NCBI GenBank assembly: GCA_937880755.1
Contig: CALGRX010000002.1
Span: forward strand, 1-64,000
DNA length: 64,000 bases
Source: an uncultured Clostridia bacterium
GTDB taxonomy: Bacteria > Bacillota > Clostridia > Christensenellales > UBA3700
Direction: 5' to 3'
The translations under genes and the position numbers were made by a program. Positions 48,417 to 56,018 of this stretch are shown here, piece by piece. The notes under the pieces were generated by a model. That model was not told where the DNA came from. It did not search any database and saw only the letters and a program-made list of their open reading frames with translations. The stretch's first letter is position 1; each line of letters starts with the position of its first letter.

Positions 48417-50252
48417 TTATTTGTTGTCGTCGCCGTCGATAATTATATCGTCGGGATTGACTTCTCCGTTGGCACTGCCCTCTGCTCCCGCATTTGCGTT
48501 AGCTTGCTCTTGAGCGGCTTGATAGAGCTTGGTGAAGATAGGAGCGTTGGCTTTGCTCATCTCGTCGATGATAGCTCTTACCTTCTCTGCGTCGTCTGCG
48601 GTTGCCAACTCTTCTTTTGCCTTTTTGAGCGCCTCTTCGAGAGTTTTCTTATCCTCTTCGGTGAGTTTGTCGCCCGCCTCTTCCATAGCCTTTTCGGTGG
48701 CAAAAATCATTTGGTCTGCGTCGTTCTTAGCGTCGACGAGGTCTTTACGCTTTTTGTCCTCTTCGGCATACTTCTCTGCTTCTTTGATAGCCTTGTCGAT
48801 ATCGTCGTCGCTGAGGTTGGTGGACGAAGTGATGGTTACGCTTTGCTTTTTGCCCGTGCCCTTGTCTACCGCCGTAACGTTGACTATACCGTTGGCGTCG
48901 ATATCGAAGGTCACTTCGATTTGAGGGATTCCTCTTGGAGCAGGCGGAATACCGTCGAGTTGGAATCTACCGAGTTCCTTATTGTCGTTAGCCATAGATC
49001 TCTCGCCTTGCAAAACTCTAATGTCTACGGCTGTCTGATTGTTGGCTGCCGTGGAGAAAATTTGAGATTTGCTGGTAGGAATGGTAGTATTTCTGTCGAT
49101 AAGTTTGGTAAATACGCCACCCATAGTTTCGATACCGAGGCTAAGCGGAGTTACGTCTAGCAATACCACGTCTTTGACGTCTCCTGCCAATACACCGCCT
49201 TGGATAGCCGCGCCCAAAGCCACGCATTCGTCAGGGTTGATACCCTTGAAAGGCTCTTTACCGGTGATATTCTTGACTGCTTCGATGACTGCAGGTATTC
49301 TCGTAGAACCGCCTACCAAGATAACTTTGGCAAGGTCTTTTGCTTCCAACTTAGCGTCTGCGAGAGCCTTTTTGAGTGGAATGAGCGTCCTCGATACGAG
49401 CGAGCTGGTGAGTGCGTCAAACTTAGCTCTGGTTAGATCCATATCGATGTGCTTAGGACCTTCTGCCGTCATAGTGATGAACGGCAAGTTGATGTTGGTC
49501 TTGGTTACGCCCGACAATTCGATTTTTGCCTTTTCCGCAGCTTCCTTAATTCTTTGCATAGTTGCAGGGTCGGTAGGAAGTTTGATGCCTTCGGTTCTTT
49601 CGAATTCGTCGATGATATACTTGACGATTGCGTTGTCGAAGTCGTCACCGCCAAGCATAGTGTCGCCGTTGGTAGACAAAACTTCGAATACGCCGTCCTC
49701 TATCTCCAAAATAGATACGTCGAACGTACCGCCGCCGAGGTCGTAAATCAAAACCTTTTGTCCTTGGTTTTCTGCTTTATCCAAGCCGTAAGCAAGTGCT
49801 GCCGCCGTTGGTTCGTTGATAATTCTCAATACTTCGAGTCCTGCGATTTTGCCCGCGTCCTTGGTTGCCTGTCTTTGGCTATCGGAGAAGTATGCAGGCA
49901 CGGTGATAACGGCTTGCGTTACCTTTTGACCGAGGAAGGACTCCGCGTCCTCTTTGAGTTTGGTCAAAATCATTGCGCTTATCTCTTGTGGGGAATACTT
50001 TTTGTCGTCAATCTCCACCTTGTAGTCGCTACCCATATGTCTCTTGATAGAGCTTACCGTGCGCTTAGCGTTGGCAATAGCCTGTCTTTTTGCAACTTGA
50101 CCTACCAATCTTTCGCCGTCTTTAGCAAAACCGACTACGGAAGGGGTCGTTCTCGAACCTTCCTTGTTAGCAATAACGGTTGCCTCACCGCCTTCCATAA
50201 CGGCTACGCAAGAGTTGGTTGTTCCAAGGTCAATACCTATTATTTTTCCCAT
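48417..50252 (-). CDS. dnaK: Chaperone protein DnaK (Hsp70)
   Basis: A 611-residue Hsp70. The ATPase domain begins GIDLGTTNSCVAVMEGG and contains the IYDLGGGTFDVSILE phosphate loop and VGGSTRIPAV. The substrate domain begins at about 370 (LLDVTPLSLGIETMGG), and a helical lid with a disordered acidic tail ends the protein. It is read in the order hrcA-grpE-dnaK-dnaJ under CIRCE control. Confidence 0.98.
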   Translation of the reverse strand: MGKIIGIDLGTTNSCVAVMEGGEATVIANKEGSRTTPSVVGFAKDGERLVGQVAKRQAIANAKRTVSSIKRHMGSDYKVEIDDKKYSPQEISAMILTKLKEDAESFLGQKVTQAVITVPAYFSDSQRQATKDAGKIAGLEVLRIINEPTAAALAYGLDKAENQGQKVLIYDLGGGTFDVSILEIEDGVFEVLSTNGDTMLGGDDFDNAIVKYIIDEFERTEGIKLPTDPATMQRIKEAAEKAKIELSGVTKTNINLPFITMTAEGPKHIDMDLTRAKFDALTSSLVSRTLIPLKKALADAKLEAKDLAKVILVGGSTRIPAVIEAVKNITGKEPFKGINPDECVALGAAIQGGVLAGDVKDVVLLDVTPLSLGIETMGGVFTKLIDRNTTIPTSKSQIFSTAANNQTAVDIRVLQGERSMANDNKELGRFQLDGIPPAPRGIPQIEVTFDIDANGIVNVTAVDKGTGKKQSVTITSSTNLSDDDIDKAIKEAEKYAEEDKKRKDLVDAKNDADQMIFATEKAMEEAGDKLTEEDKKTLEEALKKAKEELATADDAEKVRAIIDEMSKANAPIFTKLYQAAQEQANANAGAEGSANGEVNPDDIIIDGDDNK

Positions 50253-50280
50253 ATATTTATCTCCTTTTGATATGTTTCTA

Positions 50281-50799
50281 TTATTTCGCTACGACCACCA
50301 TGCTATGTCTAAGCACGGTATCACCGCGTTTGTAACCCTTTTTGATTTCTCCCACGACTTTGCCCGCATTGTCCGGGTCGTCCACACTCTGCACGGCTTC
50401 GTGCAAGTTGGGATTAAATTCTTGTTCCATTGCCTCGATAGCCGACACGTTGTACTTGGCAAGTATGTCCATAAAGGTCTTTTTGGTCAGTTCGATGCCC
50501 TTTCTTTGAGCCTCGTCCTTTTGCGCCATGATAGCCATATCCAAAAAGTCCGCTACTTGCAACATATCTTCTATCACGCTGTCCACGCCGTCGTTGTATC
50601 TTTGGAGCGAAAGACTTTGATTTCTCTTCTTATAGTTGTCAAAGTCGGCTTGAAGTCTGAGATATTGGCTGTTGAGCGCGTCGTACTTTTGCTGTGTCTC
50701 GTCCTTGACTTCTTCAGTCACCGCTTCTTTATACTCAAAGCTCGTTGCCTCTTCGGCGTTTTTATTGATATTTTCTTCGTTGTTCTTTTTCTTTGCCAT
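50281..50799 (-). CDS. grpE: Nucleotide exchange factor GrpE
   Basis: A 172-residue protein. The N-terminal charged tail is followed by a long coiled-coil helix (about 35-85) with the conserved QADFDNYKKRN segment, and a beta domain with NPNLHEAVQSVDDPDNAGKVVGEIKKGY (about 127-154). It releases ADP from DnaK. It lies two bases after hrcA. Confidence 0.96.
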   Translation of the reverse strand: MAKKKNNEENINKNAEEATSFEYKEAVTEEVKDETQQKYDALNSQYLRLQADFDNYKKRNQSLSLQRYNDGVDSVIEDMLQVADFLDMAIMAQKDEAQRKGIELTKKTFMDILAKYNVSAIEAMEQEFNPNLHEAVQSVDDPDNAGKVVGEIKKGYKRGDTVLRHSMVVVAK

Positions 50800-50801
50800 A
50801 A

Positions 50802-51815
50802 TTATTCCTTTTTGCTGTCCTGCAAGAGCATACCCAATTCTTTTAGCACGCCCAAGACTTTTTTGTAATCCATTCTTTCGGGACCAATGACGCCTACGTG
50901 TCCCACTTCTTTGCCGTTGATATTGTACTTGGCCGTTATCAGCGCCATATTGGCAAGGTCGGCGTTGTCTTCGCTACCTATCCTTACGCAATATTCGATA
51001 TCGCCCTCACCTTCCATCAGTCCGCACAACTTTTCTTTGTGCGATACTACCGACATAAACTGTCGCACGTTGTCCACGTCCTTATACTCGGGATATTCGA
51101 ATATTTTGTCGGTTCCTTCTACGTACAACTGCTCTTCGGTCGCGCTCTTGAAATCCATAACGAAGGCAATAACTTGTTCGTATATGCTTCTAAACGCTTC
51201 CAACTCTTGGTCAAGACAATCTTCTCCGTTGGTTACCTCGGCTATGCTCTTGCCTACGAATGCCTTGCGTAGCAGTCCTCCCGCCACTTCGATAAAGTTT
51301 TCTTTGACGTCGTGAGGCAGGTCAATTTGCTTGTTTTTGATGACTCCGTTGTCCGTCACGATTAGCACGAGCGCCGTATTGTCGTACATATCAATTATTT
51401 TGATATCCTTGATGACGATATTGTCGGCACTGGTAATCATCAACATAGAGGTGTAATTGGTGATGTCGCTGACGATTTTTGCGCCGTTTTTGACGACTTC
51501 TTGCACCGATTGGAACTTTTCGTTGACTATCTCTCTAATTTGTGCGCTGTCTATGTCGGTGCTGTCGAGTATATTCTCTACGTAATACTTGTACGCCTTG
51601 GACGACGGTATTCTACCCGAACTTACGTGAGGTTGAGTCAAATATCCCATCTCCTCCAGCATAGACAATTCGCTTCTTATCGTAGCAGTCGACACCTCGG
51701 GCAAATATTGCTTTTGGATAGCCGCGGACGAAATAGGCTCAACGTCGTTGATATAGCTATCAATGAGCGCCTTAAGTATTTTCTTTTTTCTTTCTGTAAG
51801 ATTGGTCTCTCCCAT
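50802..51815 (-). CDS. hrcA: Heat-inducible transcription repressor HrcA
   Basis: A 337-residue repressor of chaperone genes. An N-terminal winged helix (SAAIQKQYLPEVSTATIRSELSMLEEMGYLTQPHVSSGRIPSSKAYKYY, broken here by helix turns) binds CIRCE. The GAF-like and C-terminal parts follow, ending in the family's HVGVIGPERMDYKKVLGVL. It is the first gene of the operon and should repress itself; the operator lies upstream. Confidence 0.97.
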   Translation of the reverse strand: MGETNLTERKKKILKALIDSYINDVEPISSAAIQKQYLPEVSTATIRSELSMLEEMGYLTQPHVSSGRIPSSKAYKYYVENILDSTDIDSAQIREIVNEKFQSVQEVVKNGAKIVSDITNYTSMLMITSADNIVIKDIKIIDMYDNTALVLIVTDNGVIKNKQIDLPHDVKENFIEVAGGLLRKAFVGKSIAEVTNGEDCLDQELEAFRSIYEQVIAFVMDFKSATEEQLYVEGTDKIFEYPEYKDVDNVRQFMSVVSHKEKLCGLMEGEGDIEYCVRIGSEDNADLANMALITAKYNINGKEVGHVGVIGPERMDYKKVLGVLKELGMLLQDSKKE

Positions 51816-51848
51816 ATTCGTCCTCTTGGCAGTCGATATCTGTGATTG

Positions 51849-51875
51849 TTAGCACTCTCATATCTCGACTGCTAA
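51849..51875. promoter_or_regulatory. CIRCE operator of the hrcA operon
   Basis: TTAGCACTC (51849-51857), nine bases, GACTGCTAA (51867-51875). The right arm differs at one base from the consensus GAGTGCTAA, so binding may be slightly weaker. It lies just downstream of the -10 box, covering the start of transcription. Confidence 0.9.
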
Positions 51876-51879
51876 AATC

Positions 51880-51907
51880 ATTATACTACATATTATGTCA
51901 CTGTCAA
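51880..51907 (-). promoter_or_regulatory. Heat-shock operon promoter
   Basis: On minus: TTGACA (51902-51907), 16 bases, TATAAT (51880-51885), a near-consensus sigma-A promoter held down by HrcA at CIRCE. Confidence 0.85.
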
Positions 51908-51947
51908 GGTTTTTTAATAAAAATTTATGTAAAATCAATGTCAAGCA

Positions 51948-51979
51948 CAAAAAAAATACCACGCCTTGTCGGCGTGGTA
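51948..51979 (-). terminator. Terminator of the 114-aa lipoprotein gene
   Basis: TACCACGCC (51957-51965) pairs perfectly with GGCGTGGTA (51971-51979); the minus strand continues in eight Ts. Confidence 0.9.
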
Positions 51980-51994
51980 CTTTTCTTTGATATT

Positions 51995-52324
51995 TTATTT
52001 TTTGGTAAATGTAGCAACTCCAAGCACAACAAGATTGCCATCTTCGTTGATGTAAGCAAAAGGAGTTTCGGTCTTTTCGCCGTCTTTTTCGGTTACTTCG
52101 TACACGTATTCTACACCCTTGTCGTTCTTTTTGCTGGTGTACTTGAACTCTTCGGTTCTGCTAAAGCCCAAAATAGAAATCTTAACTTCAGCTTTGCCAA
52201 AAGCGCCGAGTTTTACGTAAGAGTCACCATTTACGTAAGTGCCGTTTACACAACCTGCAAACACGAACAAGCAAGATACGAGCATAACTGCTACGAGTGT
52301 TGCAACAACAATTTTCTTTGCCAT
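51995..52324 (-). CDS. Small putative lipoprotein
   Basis: A 109-residue protein from ATG 52324, where GGAGGATAC lies upstream. Residues 1-23 form a signal peptide ending in a lipobox-like FAGC, so it should be anchored outside the membrane. The rest looks like a small beta protein (NGTYVNGDSYVKLGAFGKAEVKISILG..EEFKYTSKK). Similar small lipoproteins with a repeated GTYV strand are common in gut Clostridia, but no function is known. It is monocistronic, just upstream of the heat-shock promoter region. Confidence 0.75.
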   Translation of the reverse strand: MAKKIVVATLVAVMLVSCLFVFAGCVNGTYVNGDSYVKLGAFGKAEVKISILGFSRTEEFKYTSKKNDKGVEYVYEVTEKDGEKTETPFAYINEDGNLVVLGVATFTKK

Positions 52325-52517
52325 TTTTGTATCCTCCAAAATTTGTATTTATATTTACTATTATATACTGTGTAAAGTTTTTGTCAACTGTTTTTCATAA
52401 AGTTCAAATTTCATTCAATTACCATTCTACCTTCCGTCCGTGCTAAAGTCTAGTTTATTGCGTTCGTCTTGTTCAATTTATGATTTTTGTCTCAGTTTTT
52501 TGACTAATTGGAGTAAT

Positions 52518-52541
52518 AAAAAAGGACTACTTCGGTAGTCC
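52518..52541 (-). terminator. Terminator of the 84-aa membrane gene
   Basis: GGACTAC (52524-52530), loop TTCG, GTAGTCC (52535-52541); the minus strand continues in TTTTTTATT. Confidence 0.9.
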
Positions 52542-52555
52542 ATATTCTATTATAC

Positions 52556-52810
52556 TCAATTATCGTCGCTATCATCGTCGATTGCGCTCTTGTCCTTGAT
52601 AGGTTCGTCGTAGATTTTGACTATTCTCGGCGGTTCGTATTCGGGATTTTTTTCGATGATAATCTCCCTCATTTTGACCTTAAAACGATTGCTCTTGGTA
52701 AATAGCACGCATATAACGATTACCACCGCAACGAGCACCGCCAACAAAATATAAAATAATATATTGCCTATACTCTCAACCGCTTTGAGCGGAGAAGCCA
52801 AATATTGCAT
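52556..52810 (-). CDS. Single-pass membrane protein, hypothetical
   Basis: An 84-residue protein with GAGGTG before the ATG. One long hydrophobic helix (about 16-38, ILFYILLAVLVAVVIVICVL) is followed by a basic stretch and a hydrophilic tail containing NPEYEPPRIVKIYDEPIKDKS and an acidic end. There is no signal cleavage site, so it is an anchor with a cytosolic tail. The family is not recognised. It has its own terminator. Confidence 0.65.
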   Translation of the reverse strand: MQYLASPLKAVESIGNILFYILLAVLVAVVIVICVLFTKSNRFKVKMREIIIEKNPEYEPPRIVKIYDEPIKDKSAIDDDSDDN

Positions 52811-52903
52811 AATTCACCTCTAATTTATTATATCATATATATCGACAAGGTAAAGTAAATAATAAGTAAAAAACCATTTACATTATTCAAAAATAAAATT
52901 TTA

Positions 52904-52932
52904 TAGACAAGTCGCAAAAATTATATTATAAT
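52904..52932 (+). promoter_or_regulatory. Promoter of the membrane M28 peptidase gene
   Basis: TAGACA (52904-52909), 17 bases, TATAAT (52927-52932); AGGAGG follows at 52954-52959. Confidence 0.75.
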
Positions 52933-52963
52933 TAATTCCATAGTAACTTATTAGGAGGAAAAT

Positions 52964-54199
52964 ATGAAAATCGACAGCCAAAAGCGAAAAGAAACCGTAG
53001 ACTTTATGCAGTCGGAAATCAAGCACATTATCACCGAGTACGGCGATAGAGACCCGGGCAACGTGGGAGAAATAAAGACGCTAGCGCATATGCAAGAGCA
53101 ACTGGGCGAATATTGCGACGAAGTTAAGTCGGAGTCCTTCCCCGTTCACCCTCACGCGTTTTTCGGTTGGACGTACTTTATAATCACCTTCCTCATTTTG
53201 GCACAAGTACTTATGTTCTTTAGTCCGATATTCTCTATATTGAGCATCGTAATTGCCGTCGTACCTATGTTGATGGAATTCGTATTCTACAAGCCTTTTA
53301 TCGACCCGCTCTTCGAGAAACGCACTTCGGGCAACGTTTGGGGCACGCTCAAGCCAAGCGGTGAAGTAAAACGCCGTATCGTCCTCAACGGACACTCCGA
53401 CGCCGTATATGAATGGCATTGGCACAGAATAGGCGGATATAAGCTCTTCCTTACCTCTATCATTATCCCTGTCATCGGTCTTATCTATTTGCTCGCGTTG
53501 TCAATCATAATTTGTATAGTCAACGGACCGATAGGCGTGCCTCAAGGCTGGACTCTCTACGCTCTTATTGCGTCGGTAGTCTTTGAACCTTTCTTCATTT
53601 GTTTCTACTTCTTCTCCGACACCAAGACGGTAGTTCCCGGGGCAAATGACAACCTTACGGCTTGCGAAATGGCTATCGGTACCGTCAAGGCACTCAAAGA
53701 GAGCGGTATTCGTATGGAGAACACTGAGGTCGTAGCACTCATCACGGGTAGCGAAGAAGCGGGACTTAGAGGCGCAAAGTTCTTTATGAAAAACAATCCC
53801 GAGTACGGCTTGGAAGACGGTATCGAAACGATTTTCGTCACCTTCGAAACCTTGAGAGAACTCGACCACCTCGTCATCTACAACAGAGACATGAACGGTA
53901 TAACCAAAAACGACGACGCCGTATCCTTGCTAGCTAAACAAGCGGGCGAAAAGAACGGTATGAACCTAACCTACGGCTCAGTATTTGCTGGGGCGACCGA
54001 TGCGGCGGCATTCTCGCAAGCAGGTCGTAAGGCAACGTGCTTTGCCGCAATGGCTCCCGAGGTCAAAGACTATTACCACACTCGTAGAGATAATTGGGAC
54101 AATCTCAGTCCCGAGTGTCTTGCCAAAGTCTTCGATATCACACTCGATATGATAGAAGAATTTGACAAAAACGGTCTGCCAAAAGTAGAAAAAAAATAA
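52964..54199 (+). CDS. M28-family zinc peptidase with inserted membrane helices
   Basis: A 411-residue protein with the M28 aminopeptidase metal frame: H144 in NGHSDAV, D229 in PGANDNLTAC, E264/E265 in GSEEAGLRG, and a late His in DYYHTRRDNWDN. Unusually, hydrophobic segments lie before the first ligand (about 70-108) and between H144 and D229 (about 162-187 and 197-218), so the enzyme should be membrane-embedded. Substrates are unknown, probably short peptides. AGGAGG precedes the ATG. It is a single gene with its own promoter and terminator. Confidence 0.85.
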   Translation: MKIDSQKRKETVDFMQSEIKHIITEYGDRDPGNVGEIKTLAHMQEQLGEYCDEVKSESFPVHPHAFFGWTYFIITFLILAQVLMFFSPIFSILSIVIAVVPMLMEFVFYKPFIDPLFEKRTSGNVWGTLKPSGEVKRRIVLNGHSDAVYEWHWHRIGGYKLFLTSIIIPVIGLIYLLALSIIICIVNGPIGVPQGWTLYALIASVVFEPFFICFYFFSDTKTVVPGANDNLTACEMAIGTVKALKESGIRMENTEVVALITGSEEAGLRGAKFFMKNNPEYGLEDGIETIFVTFETLRELDHLVIYNRDMNGITKNDDAVSLLAKQAGEKNGMNLTYGSVFAGATDAAAFSQAGRKATCFAAMAPEVKDYYHTRRDNWDNLSPECLAKVFDITLDMIEEFDKNGLPKVEKK

Positions 54200-54221
54200 A
54201 AGCACGACAAAATTGCTTATG

Positions 54222-54250
54222 TCTCGCTTCCTATTGGAGGCGAGATTTTT
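54222..54250 (+). terminator. Terminator of the M28 peptidase gene
   Basis: TCTCGC (54222-54227) pairs with GCGAGA (54240-54245), with further CC/GG pairs inside, followed by TTTTTT. Confidence 0.8.
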
Positions 54251-54261
54251 TGTATAAAAGC

Positions 54262-54315
54262 TTTACAAAACTTTAATATCTTGCCCAAAAAAAATTAACA
54301 ATCGATTTTTATAAT
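54262..54315 (+). promoter_or_regulatory. PhoP-box-like upstream element, copy 1
   Basis: TTTACAAAACTTTAA (54262-54276) is followed by ATTAACAA (54294-54301) and TATAAT (54310-54315). The same parts in the same order and near-identical spacing stand before the 55161 gene. Repeated TTAACA-like hexamers are the format of Bacillus PhoP boxes, and the last one is nine bases from the -10 box, suggesting an activator-dependent promoter. Confidence 0.5.
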
Positions 54316-54357
54316 AACCTTGCAAAGGCTTAATTGCATATTTATATAGGGCTAATT

Positions 54358-55014
54358 ATGAAAAAAACGGAAGAATCAAAAATAAGGCAAGTTAAAAAAC
54401 CACTTACCATATTCGGAGTAGAAATCGTATATCTATGCGTGCTTAGCATAGCGACGGCTTTTTTGGGCTGGCTCGCCGAAAACGCAGTCAAAATGATATC
54501 GAGTGGTATTATTGACTGTAGATTTCATCTATTACCCTTTATCTCGCCTTACGCATTGATAGTGTTTGCCGTACATATCGTCTTTGGCAATCCCGACAAA
54601 ATCGCCCCTTTTGGCAGGCAGATATTTCACAAAGACAACTTGACTAGCAAAATATGCTCTAATACTTTGGTACTTGCAATAATCTATTTTTTCGTATTTT
54701 TTGGAGAATTGATAGTAGGTAATCTATGGGAGATACTCTTTGGCGTCAAATTGTGGAACTACTCTTCTTCTCCTCTTAGAGTAACGCAATACGCAGGGCT
54801 ATTACCCACGTTAGGTTACGGAACGGGAGCGTATCTATTGTTTCGCTTCGTTTACACGCCTGCATTGAATTATTTGCGAAAAAATATGAAGTATAAGATG
54901 GCGTTGATAATATCGTGTACGTTGGGCGTGATGATTGTCGTAGACACGTTGATTATGATACTCGTGACCGCAATCACAAGGCAAGCGCCAATGTATTGGT
55001 CGATTCGGTTTTAA
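54358..55014 (+). CDS. CmpB-like putative ABC transporter permease (PF06541-type)
   Basis: A 218-residue membrane protein with about five hydrophobic segments. It shows GWLAENAVKMISSG near the first helix, then GELIVGNLWEILFGVKLWNYSSSPLRV, the pattern of the Clostridia-wide family annotated as putative ABC transporter permease; real transport activity is unproven. I start at ATG 54358 rather than the in-frame 54334; AGGG lies ten bases upstream. It shares its upstream element with the next, split gene. Confidence 0.7.
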   Translation: MKKTEESKIRQVKKPLTIFGVEIVYLCVLSIATAFLGWLAENAVKMISSGIIDCRFHLLPFISPYALIVFAVHIVFGNPDKIAPFGRQIFHKDNLTSKICSNTLVLAIIYFFVFFGELIVGNLWEILFGVKLWNYSSSPLRVTQYAGLLPTLGYGTGAYLLFRFVYTPALNYLRKNMKYKMALIISCTLGVMIVVDTLIMILVTAITRQAPMYWSIRF

Positions 55015-55055
55015 TCAAAAAATAGTTTTCAAGACAAATTTTTGATGTAAAAAGA

Positions 55056-55108
55056 TTTACAAAACTTTAAAATTTTTACAAAAAATATTAACAAGCAAAT
55101 TTTATACT
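55056..55108 (+). promoter_or_regulatory. PhoP-box-like upstream element, copy 2
   Basis: TTTACAAAACTTTAA (55056-55070), ATTAACAA (55087-55094) and TATACT (55103-55108) repeat copy 1. Here a further TTTACA lies between, giving four TTA-type hexamers at roughly 10-base steps. Confidence 0.5.
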
Positions 55109-55160
55109 ATAGCCAGATATGTCAAAACGACTTATAAAAAACGATAAAAGGAGACTAATT

Positions 55161-55413
55161 ATGGGAATTAAAAAATTTTTTCAAAACGCCTTCAAAGATA
55201 TGAAGGAAAGCGCAAAAGTACAACACGAGGTTGACAAAGCCGAATTTTAGGCAGTCAAGGCAGAATCGAAAGCAAATTTGTGAAGAAGCCAAAGCAATGG
55301 GCAATCCTAAAACTCGCAAGGCTTTGATGCAACAAGAAAGGGACGAGAGAATCGCACAAGCCAACGCACGAAAAGTAGCCGCCGAACATCGCGTACAATC
55401 TACAAAGAAATAA
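55161..55413 (+). pseudogene. Small charged protein gene split by a +1 shift at TTTTAG
   Basis: AAAGGAG precedes ATG 55161. The frame gives 29 residues (MGIKKFFQNAFKDMKESAKV...) and stops at TAG 55248-55250. Skipping one T of the TTTTAG continues without stop to 55413, making an 83-residue basic, Ala/Arg-rich helical protein ending in AAEHRVQSTKK. The span is 84 codons plus one base. It may be a pseudogene, an assembly error or a +1 frameshift at a stop codon. The family is unknown. The regulated promoter upstream is intact. Confidence 0.5.
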
Positions 55414-55447
55414 CTTTATTCAACAATTTTGTTTTAGTCAATATGTA

Positions 55448-55466
55448 GGCAACCTTTACGGTTGCC
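55448..55466. terminator. Hairpin between convergent small genes
   Basis: GGCAACC (55448-55454) pairs with GGTTGCC (55460-55466). There is little T-tail on either side, so termination is likely but weak. Confidence 0.55.
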
Positions 55467-55475
55467 CTTTGACTA

Positions 55476-55622
55476 TTACTCGCATTTGGTAAAAGTCGTG
55501 TTGTTGCAATTAGGACAAGGTGGCATTTTGTCGTCTGAACCAAGTCTCAAATCGAAACCGCAGTTGTTGCAAGAATAGCAACCCTTGCCTGGTTTTTCAC
55601 CCGTATTAACTTTGTTTGCCAT
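55476..55622 (-). CDS. Small four-cysteine zinc-ribbon protein
   Basis: A 48-residue protein with AAGGAGG before ATG 55622. Two Cys pairs, GCYSCNNCGF and MPPCPNCNN, give a rubredoxin-like zinc ribbon; the N-terminus MANKVNTGEKPGKG is flexible. Such miniature ribbons are widespread in Clostridia, with unknown role, perhaps electron transfer or protein binding. A long hairpin with a T-run stands 40-100 bases upstream on the same strand and may attenuate expression. Confidence 0.75.
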   Translation of the reverse strand: MANKVNTGEKPGKGCYSCNNCGFDLRLGSDDKMPPCPNCNNTTFTKCE

Positions 55623-55660
55623 TTTAGTTCCTCCTTATTTTGATTGCACTAAAATTATTG

Positions 55661-55720
55661 CAAAAAAAATAATAATATATACCGCCTACCAAAATATCCT
55701 TTCGGCATAGCGGTATATAT
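55661..55720 (-). promoter_or_regulatory. Terminator-like hairpin in the zinc-ribbon gene leader
   Basis: ATATATACCGC (55675-55685) pairs perfectly with GCGGTATATAT (55710-55720), with an inner CCGAAA/TTTTGG helix that pairs fully (one G-U) only in the minus-strand RNA. The minus strand continues with TATTATTTTTTTT. It lies before the gene, so it is an attenuator or the end of an upstream small RNA. Confidence 0.6.
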
Positions 55721-55722
55721 CA

Positions 55723-55980
55723 AGTTGCCGACTATATTAATAGGAATACCGCTTGCACAAATATTATTTAGAGCGCCTTTTTTTGTAACCGTTGGCGCCG
55801 AATTCGACGATTGTCGAATTGATAATTCTTTCTTTGGACAATTGTGTTTTTTATTAGTTTTGTGTATTTTACCTTATTATAGAGCGTTTTGTCTATAAAA
55901 GTATAATATTGACGATTTTGTCAATAGAGCAACGACAAATTGCAACTAACGATTAGCAAATTTCAAAAGTTATCGCACAA
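55723..55980. other. Gene-free region that may encode the structured leader
   Basis: No ORF was recognised. On minus, TATAAT at 55876-55881 (no good -35) could start a leader of about 245 bases reaching the zinc-ribbon gene. It contains AATTCGAC/GTCGAATT (around 55800-55819), a GGCGC pairing and CAAG/CTTG. It does not match a known RNA class that I can recall. Confidence 0.35.
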
Positions 55981-55983
55981 CGA

Positions 55984-56012
55984 TTTACATATCGCAATTA
56001 TGGTGATAAAAT
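55984..56012 (+). promoter_or_regulatory. Promoter with leaderless geometry before the 56019 gene
   Basis: TTTACA (55984-55989), 17 bases, TAAAAT (56007-56012), then CAAGTT and the ATG at 56019. Confidence 0.75.
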
Positions 56013-56018
56013 CAAGTT

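Noticed and set aside
49069..49746. 225-codon open frame on + opposite dnaK
   Set aside because: Shadow of dnaK; low-complexity Ser/Ile/Leu composition, no ribosome site.
55640..55880. 6S RNA or SRP RNA
   Set aside because: Length is plausible, but no long central-bulge hairpin with paired ends, and no SRP Alu or GNAR-type tip was found.
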